Of a DNA stretch of 64,000 nt, positions 9,528 to 17,717 are shown in pieces. The notes beneath the pieces were generated by a model that was given only the letters and a program-made list of their open reading frames with translations, ran no database searches and had not been told where the DNA came from. Numbering within the stretch: the stretch's first letter is position 1; the number at the start of each line of letters is the position of its first letter. Origin of the DNA: Cellvibrio sp. 79 (GTDB taxonomy: Bacteria; Pseudomonadota; Gammaproteobacteria; Pseudomonadales; Cellvibrionaceae). The position numbers and the translations under genes were made by a program. The stretch is taken from assembly GCA_003056245.1 (NCBI GenBank), contig MVDH01000001.1:739679-803678 (forward strand), written 5' to 3'.

Positions 9528-10829
9528 TTATACCTTATTGGTGACAGGCAAACGAATTACTGCGCAAGCGCCAATACGATCCGTTCGATTGCTTAAACTT
9601 AATTGCCCACCCAATTGTTCAACGATATGCCGACACAAATTCAAGCCAATACCCTGGCCCTGGCTTTTGGTGGTGTAAAAAGGGACGAAGAGATTGTCTT
9701 CGTTGGTGATGCCCTGGCCTTGATCCAGCAGTTGGATTTCGCAGAAGTCTTGTTGTTGCACATGAATTATATTCAGGCTTAATTCGATGGTGCCGGGAAG
9801 GCTGCCTGCTTCTTCCGCATTTTTTAATAAATTGATCAGCACTTGCTGTAGTAAGACCGGATCGGATTTTATCTGGACATCGTGACCTTGCGACAGCAAT
9901 TGTTGTTGCGGAAATAATCCCTGAATTTTTTCTATTAATGAATGCAAACTAACCAGGCTTTTTTCGGTGTGGATGGGTTGCTGGAATTGCGCGTAGCGGG
10001 CAACGAAATCGCGTAAATGCTGGCAGCGTTCCTCAATAACACTCAATGCTTCTTTTTCGCGTGGCTGCGTGACTTTTTGTTGCAATGATTGGGCGAGTGC
10101 TGCTACTGGTGTGAGCGAATTGCGAATTTCGTGACTTAACACGCGAATCAATTTTTGCCAGGCTTCCTGCTCCTGGTTGCGCAGTGCGGTTTTGATATTG
10201 ATGAAAATCAGCAATTGGTTTTCTTGACCTTGATCGACAAAACGGCTGGTGCGAATCTGCCATTCCTGTTGTTTGGCTGTATCGTCAAATTGCCATTCCG
10301 ATTTCTTTATCAAACCCAGTAATTCCGGTGCTGCATGGCGCAGTGTTTGCCAGGGGCGGCCAAATAATTGTGCGAAAGCGCCATTGGCATAACTGAGTCG
10401 CTGTTTGTGATCGAACACCAGAATAGGTGTGTTCAAGTGATCGATCATTTGATAAAGCGCGAATAGTTGTTGGTTGTAATGGCTTTTATGGAGCAGTAAA
10501 GATTCGCGCAGTGCATTAAATTGTTGTTGGAATTCCGCAACTATGCCTGCTTGAAACACCGGTTTGGCGAGTATGCTGAAATCCTGGTGTTGAAGTGCAT
10601 CCAACTGCGTTCCTATGCGTTGGAAAATGGAAAAAATTTTGCTGTACAGGCCAATAAATATGCCAATAGTAACCAAAATGCTGCTGACACTGATCAATGC
10701 AACTTGCCACCAGGGCAGGGCCAATAGCAGGAGCGCGCAAAGGCTTGTTTGCAGTATCAGCAAAAAAATAAAAATGTTTTTTAACAGGGATTCCAATGAG
10801 TCGCTGGAATAGGATTGCTGCTCTTTCAT
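9528..10829 (-). CDS. Membrane sensor histidine kinase (NtrB/NtrY-like)
   Basis: A 433-residue sensor kinase. Two N-terminal transmembrane helices (about 15-60) are followed by a linker, a PAS domain (about 130-205, PILVFDHKQRLSYANGAF), a HisKA helix with the phosphorylated His233 in LSHEIRNSLTP, and an HATPase domain with the N box (NLLKNAEEAG), DQGQGI and GQGIGLNLCRHIVEQLGG. It has almost no periplasmic loop, so it probably senses a membrane or cytoplasmic signal. No response regulator is adjacent; the NtrC-type regulator at 10-1374, on the far side of the ABC operon, is the likely partner. Confidence 0.9.
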   Translation of the reverse strand: MKEQQSYSSDSLESLLKNIFIFLLILQTSLCALLLLALPWWQVALISVSSILVTIGIFIGLYSKIFSIFQRIGTQLDALQHQDFSILAKPVFQAGIVAEFQQQFNALRESLLLHKSHYNQQLFALYQMIDHLNTPILVFDHKQRLSYANGAFAQLFGRPWQTLRHAAPELLGLIKKSEWQFDDTAKQQEWQIRTSRFVDQGQENQLLIFINIKTALRNQEQEAWQKLIRVLSHEIRNSLTPVAALAQSLQQKVTQPREKEALSVIEERCQHLRDFVARYAQFQQPIHTEKSLVSLHSLIEKIQGLFPQQQLLSQGHDVQIKSDPVLLQQVLINLLKNAEEAGSLPGTIELSLNIIHVQQQDFCEIQLLDQGQGITNEDNLFVPFYTTKSQGQGIGLNLCRHIVEQLGGQLSLSNRTDRIGACAVIRLPVTNKV

Positions 10830-10972
10830 AAGGTTCGGTCAATGTCAATGTAAAGTGGCAGAACGAAATTGCCTGCCAATATAGCCCTAAGTGTGAAATA
10901 CGAATAGACTCCGCGCCTGGTTAGCTACTTTTGTGACGTTTTTTAATTTCACTGATTTTGGTAATTATCGCC

Positions 10973-12664
10973 ATGAAAAAGACATTATTTATTTTACTCG
11001 CCTGTGTATTGCCGCTTTTTTGCTATGCGGAATATCCAGCCACTGGCTATGCGCAAGTTTCTGGTGACGGCAAGGTCGCCGCGGCGAGCGTCAACCCCGA
11101 TGCGACCACTATTGCGATGGATGTAGTGAAGCGTGGCGGTAATGCGGTAGATGCGGCAATTGCGATTGCATTTGCATTGGGTGTTGTTGATCCACATAAC
11201 TCCGGCATAGGCGGGGGCTGTTTTATTTTGGTGCGGCTAGCGGATGGCCGCGTATTGGCAATCGATGGCCGTGAAATGGCGCCAGCCGCAGCGCAGCGCG
11301 ATATGTTTGTGCAGGATGGTAAAGCGAATCCGGAATTGAGCCGCACCGGTGCGCTGGCGATTGGTGTGCCGGGTTCGGTAATGGCGTTACATAAATTGCA
11401 ACATGAAGGCGGGAAACTGAAGTTTGCTGATGTGATTCTGCCAGCAGCTGACCTGGCGGAAAAAGGTTTTGCCGTTTCACCGGTGGTTGCTGATCGAATG
11501 GTAACTACGACAAAAGATTTACAAAGATTTCCTGCTACTGCCGCGATTTATCTGGATAAGTCGCGACAACCTTTTGCCGTTAATACCATTATCACCAATA
11601 AAGACCTTGCCCATACTTATCGTGAGTTAGCGCATGGAGGGCCGGATTATTTTTATCGCGGTGACTTTGCTAAAAAAACTGCAGACTGGATGAAGAAAAA
11701 TAATGGCGTGATCACGCGCGATGATTTTGCGAACTACCAAATCAAATTGCGCGAACCCATTGTCAGCCAATTTGCGGGTTATACCTTGTATGGTTTTCCT
11801 CCGCCCAGTTCCGGTGGTATTCACGTCGCGCAAATTTTAAATATCCTGGAAAATTTTGATTTGCACAAAACAACCAGTTCCGAGCGTTATCATTTGGTAG
11901 CCGAAGCAATGAAATTTGCCTTTGCTGATCGCGCCCATTGGTTGGGCGATAGTGATTTTGTCAAAGTACCGTTATCGCTAACAGATAAAGCCTACGCCAA
12001 ACGCATCGCCCAAAAAATACAATTGGATAAAGCAGTAAACAATGCTGTCCATGGTGATCCGGAGCTGGATATCCCGCATTTGATGAACAAGCACACCACC
12101 CATATTGCTGCCGCAGATCTGGATGGAAACTGGGTTGCCATTACCTCAACTGTGAATACTACCTTTGGTAGCAAAGTGGTTATTCCGGGAACGGGCATTG
12201 TGATGAATAACCAAATGGATGATTTTTCTGCACAAGCGGGCGTTGCCAATGCATTTGGTCTGGTGGGTTCGGAAGCGAATGCAATTGCCGCTAAAAAGCG
12301 CCCGTTGTCGAGTATGAGCCCAACGATTGTGTTTAAAGATAACCAGCCGGTCATGACTCTGGGTGCTGCTGGTGGGCCAACAATTATTTCGCAAGTAGTG
12401 CAAAATCTGTTGTACACGCTGGAATTTAATATGCCAGCTGAAGAAGCGATTAAGCAACCGCGCATTCATGAACAGTGGAGTCCGGATTTATTATTTGTAG
12501 AACCCACGATGCATGAATTGGTGCGCAATTCGTTGGTGCAAAAAGGCCATGAAATAAAACTTTGGCCGAATATGGGCTTTTCACAAATTATCCAGCTGCG
12601 TGATGGAAAACTGGTGCCAGTAGCTGAGCCGCGCGTAATCAATGCGGCTACCAAAACGCAATAA
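10973..12664 (+). CDS. ggt: Gamma-glutamyltransferase (gamma-glutamyltranspeptidase)
   Basis: A 563-residue periplasmic N-terminal nucleophile hydrolase that cleaves gamma-glutamyl bonds of glutathione and related compounds. The signal peptide MKKTLFILLACVLPLFCYA supports ATG 10973 over an upstream start at 10958. The self-processing site is TTHIAAAD, with the predicted nucleophile Thr375 becoming the first residue of the small subunit. The substrate loop PLSSMSPT and the glycine-rich GAAGGPTI oxyanion region are present. Length is normal for the family. It is transcribed alone, with a terminator at 12691-12723. Confidence 0.95.
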   Translation: MKKTLFILLACVLPLFCYAEYPATGYAQVSGDGKVAAASVNPDATTIAMDVVKRGGNAVDAAIAIAFALGVVDPHNSGIGGGCFILVRLADGRVLAIDGREMAPAAAQRDMFVQDGKANPELSRTGALAIGVPGSVMALHKLQHEGGKLKFADVILPAADLAEKGFAVSPVVADRMVTTTKDLQRFPATAAIYLDKSRQPFAVNTIITNKDLAHTYRELAHGGPDYFYRGDFAKKTADWMKKNNGVITRDDFANYQIKLREPIVSQFAGYTLYGFPPPSSGGIHVAQILNILENFDLHKTTSSERYHLVAEAMKFAFADRAHWLGDSDFVKVPLSLTDKAYAKRIAQKIQLDKAVNNAVHGDPELDIPHLMNKHTTHIAAADLDGNWVAITSTVNTTFGSKVVIPGTGIVMNNQMDDFSAQAGVANAFGLVGSEANAIAAKKRPLSSMSPTIVFKDNQPVMTLGAAGGPTIISQVVQNLLYTLEFNMPAEEAIKQPRIHEQWSPDLLFVEPTMHELVRNSLVQKGHEIKLWPNMGFSQIIQLRDGKLVPVAEPRVINAATKTQ

Positions 12665-12690
12665 ATTTCCAATGTGTTTTTTAAATGCCG

Positions 12691-12723
12691 AAACCGGAAC
12701 AGTTGCTGTTCCGGTTTTTTTTC
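12691..12723 (+). terminator. Rho-independent terminator after ggt
   Basis: An 11-12 bp stem (AACCGGAACAG / CTGTTCCGGTT) with a 3-base loop is followed by a run of eight T. It ends the ggt transcript and may also stop the convergent SDR transcript. Confidence 0.85.
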
Positions 12724-12741
12724 GCGCTAACCAAGTGGACA

Positions 12742-13542
12742 TTACAACCCAAAACCACCGTCGATATTCCAACTGGCACCGGTAACATACGCAGCTTCAT
12801 CGCTCGCGAGGAAGGCGGTGAGGTTAGCAATTTCTTCCGCTTTGCCGTAGCGGGGCAGGGCCATAATGTCGCGCACGCTATCAGCGAAATCGCTATTGGC
12901 GGGATTCATATCGGTGTCCACCGGACCGGGTTGGATATTATTCGCGGTAATGCCGCGCGGACCCAGATCGCGCGCAAGGCCGCGCGTGAATGTTGCAATC
13001 GCGCCTTTGCTCAACGCATAAATCGCCATTCCGGGGAAGGGCACGATGTCGGCGTTGATGCTGCCTATGTTAATAATCCTTCCACCATTTTTAATATGTT
13101 TTAGTGCTTCCTGGGTTGCGATAAAAACGCTTTTCACGTTGATCGCCAGAATCCGGTCAAACTCTTCTTCGGCAAAATCTTCCACGCTCCCAATGCCAAA
13201 TGTACCGGCGTTATTTACGAGGATATCCAGCCCACCCAATTCGGCAACGGTGGTTGTTACTGAATTTTTGATATCGCTGACGTTGGCGCTGTCCGCCTTA
13301 ATAGCGATGGCGTTGCCGCCGCGCTGGCGAATCTCGTTAACCACTTGTTGCGCGGCGTCTGCACTACTTGCGTAAGTGATTGCAACTGCAGCACCTTCGC
13401 TGGCAAGGCGCTGGGCGATGGCAGCACCGATACCGCGTGAGCCGCCGGTAACCAGCGCGACTTTGCCATTCAAACGAGTGGAAACATTGGTGGTAGAAGC
13501 AGTTGAAACGATGGTATTAGCAGATTGATTTTGGGTAGTCAT
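12742..13542 (-). CDS. Short-chain dehydrogenase/reductase (SDR)
   Basis: A 266-residue classical SDR oxidoreductase. The Rossmann motif TGGSRGIG (about 32-39), NNAG, the catalytic Ser in the GSINAD region, YALSK and the C-terminal YVTGASWNIDGG are all present. The start at 13542 follows GGAG at 7 bases; a longer frame to 13638 has no site and would run into the regulator's control region. NADP preference is plausible from the SRG after the glycine motif. It is divergent from a LysR-type gene, which probably controls it. Substrate unknown. Confidence 0.9.
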   Translation of the reverse strand: MTTQNQSANTIVSTASTTNVSTRLNGKVALVTGGSRGIGAAIAQRLASEGAAVAITYASSADAAQQVVNEIRQRGGNAIAIKADSANVSDIKNSVTTTVAELGGLDILVNNAGTFGIGSVEDFAEEEFDRILAINVKSVFIATQEALKHIKNGGRIINIGSINADIVPFPGMAIYALSKGAIATFTRGLARDLGPRGITANNIQPGPVDTDMNPANSDFADSVRDIMALPRYGKAEEIANLTAFLASDEAAYVTGASWNIDGGFGL

Positions 13543-13643
13543 GATAAGGCTCCGTTTAATGTTGGGAATCAGTAATGTTTTGCTACGAAGCCAGTTTCCG
13601 ATATTTATTTGATGGTAATTAGCCGGTAATTCAGGCAATCTTT

Positions 13644-13660
13644 TTCAACCAATAGTTGAA
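13644..13660. promoter_or_regulatory. Candidate LysR-type operator
   Basis: A perfect 6-bp inverted repeat, TTCAAC-N5-GTTGAA, containing a T-N11-A core, lies 13 bases before the LysR-type gene start in the divergent SDR/LysR intergenic region. Form and place fit a LysR-family autoregulatory site; no binding data. Confidence 0.45.
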
Positions 13661-13673
13661 GATAAGAATACTT

Positions 13674-14642
13674 ATGGAAACCCTGACCAGCATTGAATCC
13701 TTTGTGCGTAGCGCTGAAACCGGTAGTTTTTCAGCGGGGGCGCGGTTACTCGGGTTAACACCGGCGGCGGTCAGCAAGAATGTGGCGACGCTGGAACGGC
13801 AGTTGGGGATTCGCTTGTTCCAGCGCAGTACCCGTCGGCTAACGCTGACTGAAGTGGGCGAACGGTTTTTGTTGGAGGTAGGCTCGGGGTTGGAAACCGT
13901 GCAAATGGCGCTGGCAAACGCCAGCTTGAATCAGGGGAAACCGGCGGGTGTTCTGAAAGTTAGTGTGGCCTACGCGTTTGGGCTTACTTATCTATTACCG
14001 CTAATGCCTCGATTTCTGGCGATGTATCCGGATATCCAACCCGATTGGCGGTTTGATAATCGCCAGGTGGATTTAATTAATGAAGGGCTGGATGTCGCAA
14101 TCGGGGGCGGCATTGAGTTTTCTCCCGGTGTTGTCGCGCGTGAATTGGCGCGGCCAAACCTGGTGGTAGTTGCGGCTCCGGAGTTTTTGTCAGCGCGGAA
14201 CCTGCAATCAACGCAAGATATGCCCAGGTCACCCGCTGATATTCAAGGTTGGCCCGGGATTGTCCGGCGCTCTTCCAACACTGGGCGCATACAGTCCTGG
14301 CAATTGCAGACCCGACAAAATGAGCAGGCGCATGTTGAGCCTAAAGTGCAGATTGTGCTGAATGATCCCGATGCAATTTGCCAGGCCGCGGTCATGGGGC
14401 TTGGCGTTGCGCTGGTGCCTATGCCGCATGCATTACCTTATCTGGCTGCCGGGCGATTGGTGCGCCTGCTGCCCGCTTGGTATAACGATGTCGGGCCACT
14501 GGCGATTTATTTTTCCAGCGCAAAACTCTTACCGGCAAAAACCCGCGTCTTTGTAGACTTCATCGTCCAGCATTTCCGCGACCAGGACCTGGTGCGGCAC
14601 TTTGCCGGTTTTGATCCGCTTATTACTCATACTTCTGAGTAA
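13674..14642 (+). CDS. LysR family transcriptional regulator
   Basis: A 322-residue regulator. The N-terminal winged helix-turn-helix spans about 1-60 (SFSAGARLLGLTPAAVSKNVATLERQLG, then LFQRSTRRLTLTEVGE), followed by a LysR substrate-binding domain. It belongs to the group that usually regulates a divergently transcribed oxidoreductase, as here with the SDR at 12742-13542. ATG 13674 is chosen over TTG 13656 because the candidate operator ends at 13660. Confidence 0.9.
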   Translation: METLTSIESFVRSAETGSFSAGARLLGLTPAAVSKNVATLERQLGIRLFQRSTRRLTLTEVGERFLLEVGSGLETVQMALANASLNQGKPAGVLKVSVAYAFGLTYLLPLMPRFLAMYPDIQPDWRFDNRQVDLINEGLDVAIGGGIEFSPGVVARELARPNLVVVAAPEFLSARNLQSTQDMPRSPADIQGWPGIVRRSSNTGRIQSWQLQTRQNEQAHVEPKVQIVLNDPDAICQAAVMGLGVALVPMPHALPYLAAGRLVRLLPAWYNDVGPLAIYFSSAKLLPAKTRVFVDFIVQHFRDQDLVRHFAGFDPLITHTSE

Positions 14643-14723
14643 TTCCACGCATATCGTCTTTTTTCATTCTCTCGCATTATTTCTTCAGGCGTTAAGACAC
14701 CTTGATAACTGATTCCGGTGAGA

Positions 14724-15248
14724 ATGAAAAAAGTGAAATTTTTCCTCGTAGGCGTGTTCTGGTTAGCGGCTTCGGTTGTGGGTAACGACGCAGCGGCGGA
14801 GGAATTCGTGACCGCCGATTTTATCCGCTTTGCTGCCGCTAAAAGCATGAGCGAAATGGCCGCTGCAAAACTTGCCCTGGAAACATCAACCTCACCTGAA
14901 GTAAAAGCCTATGCGCAAAACCGGTTAGATGCGCAGGTGACGCTACTGGCTCCTTTGGAAACGCTTGCGCAACAGGAAGGCATTATTCTTGATCGCCAGC
15001 AACAGAGCACTTATGTTTTTATTCGTAAAGGTGAAACATTTGATACGGCTTATGCCAATAAGCGCGCGGCCGAATCAAAACGGATGGTCAAGATTGTACG
15101 TAAGGCGATGCTATCGGAGGATTTCGAGGTGCGTCGCTATGCGCAACACGCTTTGCCGATGCTGATGCAGCATTGGTATCAGGCGCAACATTTGGTTCTC
15201 GCCTTGAATAATCCCGTTTCAGCAGATTCTTTGCTGGCAACTCGCTAG
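14724..15248 (+). CDS. DUF4142 family exported protein
   Basis: A 174-residue secreted protein. A signal peptide (MKKVKFFLVGVFWLAASVVG...) precedes a helical domain like DUF4142: FIRFAAAKSMSEMAAAKLAL, then SPEVKAYAQNRL, with ferritin-like helix spacing and histidines near the end (QHALPMLMQHW). Members are periplasmic or outer-membrane-associated and functionally uncharacterised. The start is ATG 14724; a GTG two codons earlier is an alternative. The following binding-protein gene starts 49 bases downstream on the same strand and may share the transcript. Confidence 0.7.
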   Translation: MKKVKFFLVGVFWLAASVVGNDAAAEEFVTADFIRFAAAKSMSEMAAAKLALETSTSPEVKAYAQNRLDAQVTLLAPLETLAQQEGIILDRQQQSTYVFIRKGETFDTAYANKRAAESKRMVKIVRKAMLSEDFEVRRYAQHALPMLMQHWYQAQHLVLALNNPVSADSLLATR

Positions 15249-15297
15249 CCTGCTCTTATACTTGTGGGCCATAACCCATAATAATAAGGTGAGAGTT

Positions 15298-16194
15298 ATG
15301 TCGAGGTTGATGTCCGGCCTTATATCGCCACTGGTGGTCGGGTGCCTGTTTGTAATGTCAGGTGCTATTGCCTGCGCTGAAGAACTTGTTACTGCAGAGC
15401 CTGTACGAATCATCATTCCCCAAACCAGTTCACGGGAAAATATTAATCACGAAGATTATTATTTTTCGCGTTTGCTTCAACTTGCCCTCGAAAAAACCGA
15501 ATCAAGCCATGGGCCTTTTCAGATTGTGGAAGCGGACCAATGGCTGGTTGATAAGCGCCTGCGCACGGCGCTGATCCAGGGCAAAGTGGATGTGCTCTGG
15601 TCACCCGGTAGCTCTGAGTTCGAAAAACAAATGTTACCGGTGCGGGTCTCCCTGTTAAAAGACTTGAATAATTTTCGGTTGTTGCTAATACGTAAGGGCG
15701 ATCAACCGCGCTTTTCTGCCGTACATTCACTGGATGATTTGCGAAAACTAAAAGGCGGTATGAGTGCCCAATGGGCCGATGCCGGTATTATGCGCGAAAA
15801 TAATTTGCCGCTAGTGGAAGCGGTTGGTTACGGAAAATTATTTAAAATGCTGGCAGCAGGTCGATTTGATTATTTCTCCCGTGGGGTGTACCAGATCCAA
15901 CCGGAAGTGAATTTATATCCCGAACTGGAATTGCAAATTGAACAGGAGCTGATCCTGCATTATCGCAATGAAGTCTATTTTTTTGTCGACAAAGATAATT
16001 CGGCACTGGCAGCGCGGCTTGAGGCAGGCTTAAAGGCGGCGTTGGCGGATGGCAGTTTTGATATTTTATTTAATAGCATTCCCCGCTATCAGTGGGGGGT
16101 GGAATTATTAAAGAACCATAAGCGCAGGGTGCTGAACTTGAACACTGCGTCAACAACGGCTGCATCTATTAACTCCTCGTCCGCTGCTGAATAA
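15298..16194 (+). CDS. Orphan periplasmic solute-binding protein (SBP_bac_3-like)
   Basis: A 298-residue exported protein with a signal peptide (about 1-27) and an amino-acid-type periplasmic binding fold. The start at 15298 follows AAGGTGAG. It shares strongly matching stretches with the protein at 42859-43788: LFKMLAAGRFDYFSRG here against LFKMLASGRFDYFSRG there, plus VYFFVDKD against VYFFVHKD. The two are paralogues. No permease or ATPase lies nearby, so a transport role is doubtful; such orphans may deliver ligand to a sensor. Substrate unknown. Confidence 0.75.
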   Translation: MSRLMSGLISPLVVGCLFVMSGAIACAEELVTAEPVRIIIPQTSSRENINHEDYYFSRLLQLALEKTESSHGPFQIVEADQWLVDKRLRTALIQGKVDVLWSPGSSEFEKQMLPVRVSLLKDLNNFRLLLIRKGDQPRFSAVHSLDDLRKLKGGMSAQWADAGIMRENNLPLVEAVGYGKLFKMLAAGRFDYFSRGVYQIQPEVNLYPELELQIEQELILHYRNEVYFFVDKDNSALAARLEAGLKAALADGSFDILFNSIPRYQWGVELLKNHKRRVLNLNTASTTAASINSSSAAE

Positions 16195-16224
16195 CGCGCT
16201 TTTTATTTTCTTTTATCCCTGCAT

Positions 16225-16254
16225 GAAGAAAGCCGTTAACTAACGGCTTTCTTC
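16225..16254. terminator. Bidirectional hairpin terminator
   Basis: A perfect 14-bp stem (GAAGAAAGCCGTTA / TAACGGCTTTCTTC) with a 2-base loop lies between the convergent binding-protein and lipoprotein genes. U-tracts are short, so efficiency is uncertain. Confidence 0.65.
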
Positions 16255-16280
16255 ACATCAATTAAATTATCCTTACTTAT

Positions 16281-17621
16281 TTAATGGTGATGATTGCCCG
16301 CAGGTTCAGCAATACCAATCCATGCAATTTTTGCCGGCGTACCAGTTAGCTGCAGACTGCCACTTACTTTCGCTGTTTCCAGGTCAATTTGTTTTATCTG
16401 GTTTGCAATTGGATCGCTTACATAAATTTTATGGCCAGGTGTTAACGCCAACTCAAAACGGCTTCCAGCGGGCAGGGCAGTGATGTTGCTGGTAATTGCC
16501 TGGATGCGAGTGCTGATGCTCCAATTATTGGTATTCAATAAATTAATTTTTCCCTGGTTATCCAGGATCACAAATAATTCACCGTCATCTGCAAAACCAT
16601 ACGCAAGTGCAGTAGGTATTGTGGTGCTGCTGGTATCAACCCAGTTAATGGGGGTAATTGTTCCTGCGCTGGTATTGATTGCAAAAAATTGCCCGGCGGC
16701 GATGCCGACAAATTCTGTGCGATGTTCATCGCCCAATACCGTTCCTACACGTGTAGCACCGGTAAAGCTTGTCGGGTTAGCAATTTTTTTCGCGCTGAAA
16801 CTATCACCCGTTTGAGTGATAACCAAAACACCATCGGTGCAACCGAATGCAATTTGGGTTTTATTTTGCGCGCTGCCGTGTAAGCCGGGACAGGTTTCGC
16901 TAAACACTTGTTGTTCGGCGTAAATACCGTTGCTTGCTTTATAGAGGCCCACTTTATCGGGCAGGGTGCTGGTTGCCGTTAATGGATCGCGAATAGTTGA
17001 AAGTAAATAATCACCGCGTGCTTGTGCCGCGCCGTGCATATGCGTTGTGTATTCCAATGAATTGCCAGCCGTATTATTTTTAATATTGTCTTCGGTGTAG
17101 ACACCTACCTGTGCAGGTGTTGTTGTATCGCCATTTCCATCATAAAAAATAACGGATTGGGTTTCGGTCAGCGTAAAATGGGTCGGGCGTGTTTTGTCCG
17201 TGCCAAAGGCCAACCAGCGCGGGGCTTCAATAATATCGTCTTTATGATCGCCATGGTCTTCCTGCGATAAACCACTATCTATTACATTCACGCGATTAGC
17301 GAGACGCTGGATGACAAAACCATAGCGATAGCTCGGACTTGCATAGAGTGCGCTGGCGGGTTCGGTGAGCGTGTATTCTTCGAGTAGTGTTGCTCCTGTA
17401 ATATCCCAAATACCTACTTTGGGTTGATCTTTAATGGCGACTAATAAACGGCCTTGATGGGTTGGCTCGTCATCGTGATCATGATCATCTTCAATCGGAA
17501 TGGGATCGCGCTCTACAATTTTCGTGTCGCCACCACCACAACCGGTGAGCACGGCAGGAATTGCAAATGCAAATAGTAAAGGTGAAATTTTTAATGGATT
17601 GCCAAAAAGTTGCTGTAACAT
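16281..17621 (-). CDS. His-rich beta-propeller lipoprotein, probable zinc metallochaperone (AztD-like)
   Basis: A 446-residue lipoprotein; the lipobox is LTGC near residue 27. A His/Asp-rich linker (DDHDHDDEPTHQ) follows, then repeated beta-strand units of propeller type (LLVAIKDQPKVGIWDI, then further blades) and a C-terminal HHH. The gene lies downstream of the Zur-box-controlled His-rich TonB receptor on the same strand, so a zinc role is likely. Architecture fits AztD-type periplasmic zinc chaperones; that name is inference from the propeller plus His-rich loop and was not checked by alignment. The start at 17621 has AAAGG upstream and places the signal peptide at the N-terminus. Confidence 0.68.
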   Translation of the reverse strand: MLQQLFGNPLKISPLLFAFAIPAVLTGCGGGDTKIVERDPIPIEDDHDHDDEPTHQGRLLVAIKDQPKVGIWDITGATLLEEYTLTEPASALYASPSYRYGFVIQRLANRVNVIDSGLSQEDHGDHKDDIIEAPRWLAFGTDKTRPTHFTLTETQSVIFYDGNGDTTTPAQVGVYTEDNIKNNTAGNSLEYTTHMHGAAQARGDYLLSTIRDPLTATSTLPDKVGLYKASNGIYAEQQVFSETCPGLHGSAQNKTQIAFGCTDGVLVITQTGDSFSAKKIANPTSFTGATRVGTVLGDEHRTEFVGIAAGQFFAINTSAGTITPINWVDTSSTTIPTALAYGFADDGELFVILDNQGKINLLNTNNWSISTRIQAITSNITALPAGSRFELALTPGHKIYVSDPIANQIKQIDLETAKVSGSLQLTGTPAKIAWIGIAEPAGNHHH

Positions 17622-17717
17622 TTTCAGTACCTTTGTGTATTTAATTTTTTTCGGGCGTAACAAACCACTCAACGAATAAATGAGTAGGTTGTTACTTGTC
17701 AGTTTGGTGTTAATTAA

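Noticed and set aside
10890-10911. Sigma-54 promoter upstream of ggt
   Set aside because: A TGGCA and a TTGC occur in the region, but the spacing is about 2 bases too long.
17657-17694. Attenuator hairpin between receptor and lipoprotein genes
   Set aside because: An imperfect inverted repeat (two mismatches) with no U-run; it may only stabilise the message.
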